Positions 18,501 through 20,298 of a DNA stretch of 20,298 bases are shown piece after piece. The position numbers were made by a program, and so were the translations under genes. The notes beneath the pieces are model-generated. The model made no database searches, was not told the DNA's origin, and was given only the letters and a program-made list of their open reading frames with translations. Origin of the DNA: Hypsibius dujardini (Eukaryota; Tardigrada; Eutardigrada; Parachela; Hypsibiidae). The stretch spans positions 1 through 20,298 of the forward strand of contig LRSR01009636.1 in the NCBI GenBank assembly GCA_001579985.1, read 5' to 3'. How positions within the stretch are numbered: position 1 is the first letter of the stretch; each line of letters starts with the position of its first letter.

Positions 18501-20156
18501 AATCCATCCCACATGTGCCTCGAAAAATTCAATAATAAAAATTCACCGCGCACAATGATGAAAACAGCACACTGTCTCGTCAAAGGCCGAAAAAATCAAT
18601 GATCCATCCCCCTCAATCCATTCACTGACCCCCCCCCTACCTCTCATTCTATGAATGAACATCATCCCAATCTACAAACACTAAATGCCGGATTTTTGTG
18701 ACGAAAAAACGATGAGGATCAGGCTGATGCAAGGGGTTTGTGTGTGATGACTATCCGAAATCAAGATTGACCCTCATGTTATGTCCCCCCTTCCAATCTC
18801 CCCTAGAAAAAAGCTCGCCTCTCCTCTGGCTTCATTTGTGGCAACAGCTTGCTTACAAAATTTCACCAACAACGACAACATGGAGGCACGAAGGCATAAA
18901 CCGCCCTGTTTTCATTGATGACCCATCCACATCATATTACTGTGTACAAGTGATGCGATAATAACAGTGTAGTAGAGCGAGTAGAGTACACACACGCAGC
19001 GCAAGCGCGCGGCGGTTGATTTCGCGGTTAATTGGCGCTGCCACGCCCCACAGCGCTGCCAGACCTCCTTTCGACCGCGAAAAAATACTGAGTATAATCT
19101 CCTATTATGATTCACCAGCAACCACCATGACACCACCATCAGTTTCGCTAGTCGCATCCATCGCGTTACGTTCGGGTTTAGAAGTCAGGCACCTGTCCAA
19201 ATACTCAAAAAAAGTATAAGCAACAACAGCAAAAAGACAGAACTACAAGCACACACTGCCTGCAGGGGCCCTTCTCTTTTCTTTCTCCCTCCTTTTCATT
19301 GCCGTGATGTGTTCTCTTTTTGACTTTTGGAGCAGAAAAAAACGGCGGTGTGTGTATGTGTTGTGTGTCTGTGGATAATTGGATGAAAACCCTGTGTGTG
19401 CAGTGAGTGTAGTTTGTAGTCCGTCACAGTGTAATGGAGTGCGCACTACACCCAACCAAAGTTCTCCCAAGCGAACAAGGGTCGTTTTCATTGGCTGTAA
19501 CACACACTAGAACCACATGAAAACACGCTATTTTTTTCGACATGCGTTTTCGATTCGCAACAAGGATGCAAAACAACACTTCTTAGTCTTCAGTTGACCT
19601 AATCAAGCAATGTAAAAACATTCCATTTTCGCGCCCTCGACAATAATATTTTTGTTTATATATTTTTGATATTTTCTGTCATAAAATAACTCTTGAATAT
19701 TAATGCCTAAAGCATGGGAACTTGTCATTGTAAGTGAGGGACGCAAACCACAGCATGAGGGCAAAACGCCCCTAAATGCCCCCAGGGGAACAATCTCCCA
19801 CCTTGACAACTGACTCAACTGAAAGATCACCAATCCCCACTAAAAAAAGACAAATAATACCATAAATTTATTCCTCAAAACAAGCTTATACTCAAACTTG
19901 ACCGAAACGCATGGTTCATACATATTCCACACCGACCCCTCAGGGGTCCGCCCAATTTCAACAAAATCCCCCTGATGTCCCTGATCCTGTTGTCAACTCA
20001 CAATTCCACAATTTCCGGTCTTAAAATTCTCAGTTTTTCGATTCTCGCCGATTCCGGTTCGCAATTTTCAGTTTAAACCCCACAAAAAAGAATTCAAATG
20101 ATATTGAGGGTCTCACCTGAACACAGTAAAATCCACAGGGAAATAAACGCCTCCAT
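9414..20156 (-). CDS. Activin/BMP type II receptor serine/threonine kinase (ACVR2/Punt type), complete CDS in six exons
   Basis: On the minus strand: join 20156-20117, 15613-15444, 13466-12819, 11185-10766, 10195-9923, 9596-9414; 1734 nt, 577 residues. It is a single-pass membrane receptor that binds activin- or BMP-like ligands and phosphorylates type I receptors, which then activate Smads. Order: signal peptide (about 1-22), three-finger ectodomain (C29-C110, ending FCCC...CN with KQGCW), long stalk (111-196), TM (about 199-219), kinase (about 262-545). Catalytic parts are intact: glycine loop G274-R-Y-G277, VAVK lysine K292, alphaC E305, HRDFKSTN (D389, N394), DFG 407-409, APE 434-436. KSTN and TACIADFGLA followed by GQVGTRRYMAPE match ACVR2 rather than BMPR2. 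It is about 60 residues longer than vertebrate ACVR2, mostly in the stalk. The start has Kozak context GCCATGG and an in-frame TGA 30 bases upstream. Confidence 0.93.
9597..9922 (-). other. Type II receptor intron 5 (326 bp, phase 0)
   Basis: Donor gtaagt and acceptor ttacag on the minus strand. Much of it (about 9655-9790) is a purine-rich, degenerate CAGA/GAGA repeat. Nothing else is seen. Confidence 0.88.
9923..10195 (-). CDS. Type II receptor exon 5: activation segment end and C-lobe
   Basis: This exon has 91 codons, phase 0 at both ends (acceptor attttccag, donor CCG|gtaagt). It starts at the conserved VGTRRYMAPE(L)LEGAI of the activation segment. It continues through FLRVDVYACGLVLWEI, a two-turn acidic LPLEEELGTSP loop and VVHKRLRP, all collinear with ACVR2 kinases. 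Confidence 0.94.
10196..10765 (-). other. Type II receptor intron 4 (570 bp, phase 0)
   Basis: Donor gtacgt and acceptor attttccag. It is AT-rich sequence without recognisable features. Confidence 0.88.
10766..11185 (-). CDS. Type II receptor exon 4: kinase N-lobe to DFG loop
   Basis: This exon has 140 codons, phase 0 at both ends (acceptor cttactccag, donor CAG|gtacgt). It carries the ATP-binding lysine in VAVKI, alphaC WKNE, hinge TEYHPRGSL, catalytic loop HRDFKSTN and DFGLA. Oddly, the usual H-x-N-I-L-x-F-I strand after alphaC is replaced by NPHLYILRFI, about three residues longer than in vertebrate ACVR2. Confidence 0.94.
11224..11640. repeat. Diverged tandem repeat, period about 138-150 bp, about 2.5-3 units
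   Basis: The anchor TTCAAAAG(C/A)TA(A/C)AG appears at 11308, 11446 and 11596. After the first two copies come a TTTTTCGAC-like segment, ACAGGTATT(C/T)AAATAC, a GATTAAA-bearing segment, GCAAAGTTT, and TCAGTACT or CCAGTACT before the next unit. The third copy is truncated. A diverged partial copy precedes the first. Confidence 0.72.
12325..12510. repeat. (CAGA)n tetranucleotide microsatellite
   Basis: Repeated GACAGACA, CAGACAGATAGA and GGCAGACA units in intron 3 of the type II receptor gene. It is partly degenerate and of the same family as the repeats at 1-330 and 7301-7565. Confidence 0.92.
12819..13466 (-). CDS. Type II receptor exon 3: ectodomain end, stalk, TM, glycine loop
   Basis: This exon has 216 codons, phase 0 at both ends (acceptor ctttcag, donor GAG|gtgagt). 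It begins GDVVIQKQGCW and ends the three-finger fold with FCCCTGHHCN. Sequons lie at N88 (NRS) and N137 (NRT). A Pro/Ser/Thr-rich stalk of about 85 residues precedes the TM segment, whose six consecutive Leu codons are an uninterrupted CTG run (CAG on the plus strand, 13035-13052). The juxtamembrane RFFRR stop-transfer follows, then LKNLALLERKAMGRYGEVWKG, the start of the kinase. Confidence 0.94.
14703..15375. repeat. Diverged tandem duplication, offset about 247 bp, AATC-rich
   Basis: Copy A starts near 14703 and copy B near 14950. Both share, in order, CCAATGA, GGATCGCCGCAA, CCAATNAATGA, AATCTT, CCAATCAAT, GAAACGAAAACTCAATC, then many ATCAATCAA words, and end near AACCAAT. Copy B is longer because of an insertion at 15083-15233. 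Confidence 0.75.
15083..15233. mobile_element. MITE-like insertion, 151 bp, with 5-bp target duplication
   Basis: It is flanked by GAAAC at 15078-15082 and 15234-15238. The related copy A of the surrounding tandem duplication has a single GAAAC at this place and is otherwise collinear, so A is the empty site. The ends are imperfect inverted repeats: CA then ATGCTGTTTTA on the left, and, reading inward from the right, CATCA then GTGCTGTTTTTA. It is too short to encode anything. The superfamily is undetermined. Confidence 0.65.
15444..15613 (-). CDS. Type II receptor exon 2: signal peptide end and first half of ectodomain
   Basis: This exon has 170 nt, entering in phase 1 after acceptor tgattgcag and leaving in phase 0 at GAG|gtatgt. 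It completes the hydrophobic signal core (VFLLNWQLGW) and encodes five cysteines (C29, C37, C44, C52, C61) ending in ACFTFWKETAE, the equivalent of CFATWK in vertebrate ACVR2. The frame also stays open upstream of the acceptor to an ATG at 15686-15684. Confidence 0.9.
16407..16439. repeat. Perfect 12-bp inverted repeat with 9-base loop
   Basis: ACAATTATCTTA at 16407-16418 and TAAGATAATTGT at 16428-16439 are exact reverse complements. The stem is AT-rich and too short for a microRNA precursor. It may be a remnant of a palindromic element. Confidence 0.8.
18270..18290. repeat. (CA)n dinucleotide microsatellite
   Basis: An uninterrupted run of about ten CA units in intron 1 of the type II receptor gene. 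Confidence 0.95.
20117..20156 (-). CDS. Type II receptor exon 1: initiator Met and signal peptide
   Basis: This exon has 40 nt, ATG at 20156-20154, and ends TCA G|gtgaga in phase 1. It encodes MEAFISLWILLCS. Joining the final G to TG of exon 2 gives Val and a continuous hydrophobic signal peptide, MEAFISLWILLCSVFLLNWQ. The ATG sits in the context CACCGCCATGG. The phase match over a 4.5-kb intron and the continuous signal core are the evidence; no transcript was seen. Confidence 0.8.
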
Positions 20157-20298
20157 GGCGGTGTATGTGTCAACGCCGAAATATCAGTCCACAATTCCGA
20201 AAATACAGTTTGCAAATGTGTTGCGACGAAGCACCGGAAACACCAGCTGACGCTTTGATCTGGAGCGAGAGCGCTCGCTCGTGGATGCTGGGGGGGGG
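20157..20298 (-). promoter_or_regulatory. 5' leader of the type II receptor gene
   Basis: This is the sequence upstream of the start on the minus strand. It contains no other ATG in any frame, and an in-frame TGA at 20186-20184 closes the reading frame. It is CpG-containing, with a near-palindromic GAGCGA...TCGCTC at about 20263-20280. The promoter itself probably lies beyond the window edge, which falls in a G-run. Confidence 0.6.

Larger units (their letters stand above)
15614..20116 (-). other. Type II receptor intron 1 (4503 bp, phase 1)
   Basis: Donor gtgaga and acceptor tgattgcag. It is a large first intron with no convincing exon. It contains a perfect 12-bp AT-rich stem-loop (16407-16439), polypyrimidine tracts near 18136-18230, a (CA)10 run at 18270-18290 and a CpG-rich patch at about 18990-19082. 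Confidence 0.82.

Overview
This window is nuclear DNA from an invertebrate animal. It holds two intron-rich genes of conserved metazoan receptor families, arranged tail to tail. Coding exons are GC-rich with strong G/C preference at third codon positions. Introns and spacers are AT-richer and full of microsatellites and locally tandem, diverged repeats. The first receptor resembles the neuropeptide F branch, which points to a protostome. I cannot place the phylum; a lophotrochozoan such as a flatworm is only a guess. There is no sign of operons, bacterial genes, RNA genes or CRISPR.

Plus strand, 743-6536: the 3' three coding exons (743-991, 4629-5085, 5968-6536) of a rhodopsin-class GPCR of the neuropeptide F / neuropeptide Y receptor type. 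They encode all seven transmembrane helices. At least one upstream exon with the initiator Met is missing or not recognisable in 1-742. A polyadenylation signal lies at 6863-6868. Intron 1 (3.6 kb) carries a UG-rich hexanucleotide array close to each of its ends, a diverged tandem array with a period of about 168 bp, and a short protein-like stretch that I do not recognise.

Minus strand, 20156-9414: what appears to be the complete coding sequence, in six exons, of an activin/BMP type II receptor serine/threonine kinase (ACVR2/Punt type, 577 residues). It has a signal-peptide exon, a cysteine-rich ectodomain, one transmembrane helix, a kinase domain with all catalytic motifs, and a short tail. 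All splice junctions are GT-AG and phases match. The start is fixed by an in-frame stop upstream and a good Kozak context.

Between the two 3' ends (6537-9413) there is no convincing gene, only the two 3' regions, a degenerate CAGA-type repeat and a 20-bp perfect palindrome. The large introns of the kinase gene hold their own tandem repeats. In intron 2, a tandem duplication of about 247 bp carries a 151-bp MITE-like insertion in one copy, while the other copy keeps the empty site.

The two genes have no obvious joint function: one is a neuropeptide receptor, the other the ligand-binding and activating kinase of TGF-beta superfamily signalling. I see no previously undescribed gene system here. 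The most notable signals are the paired empty and filled insertion site, an intron flanked by a short direct repeat, two extra cysteines in the type II receptor ectodomain, and an alternative N-terminus for that receptor.
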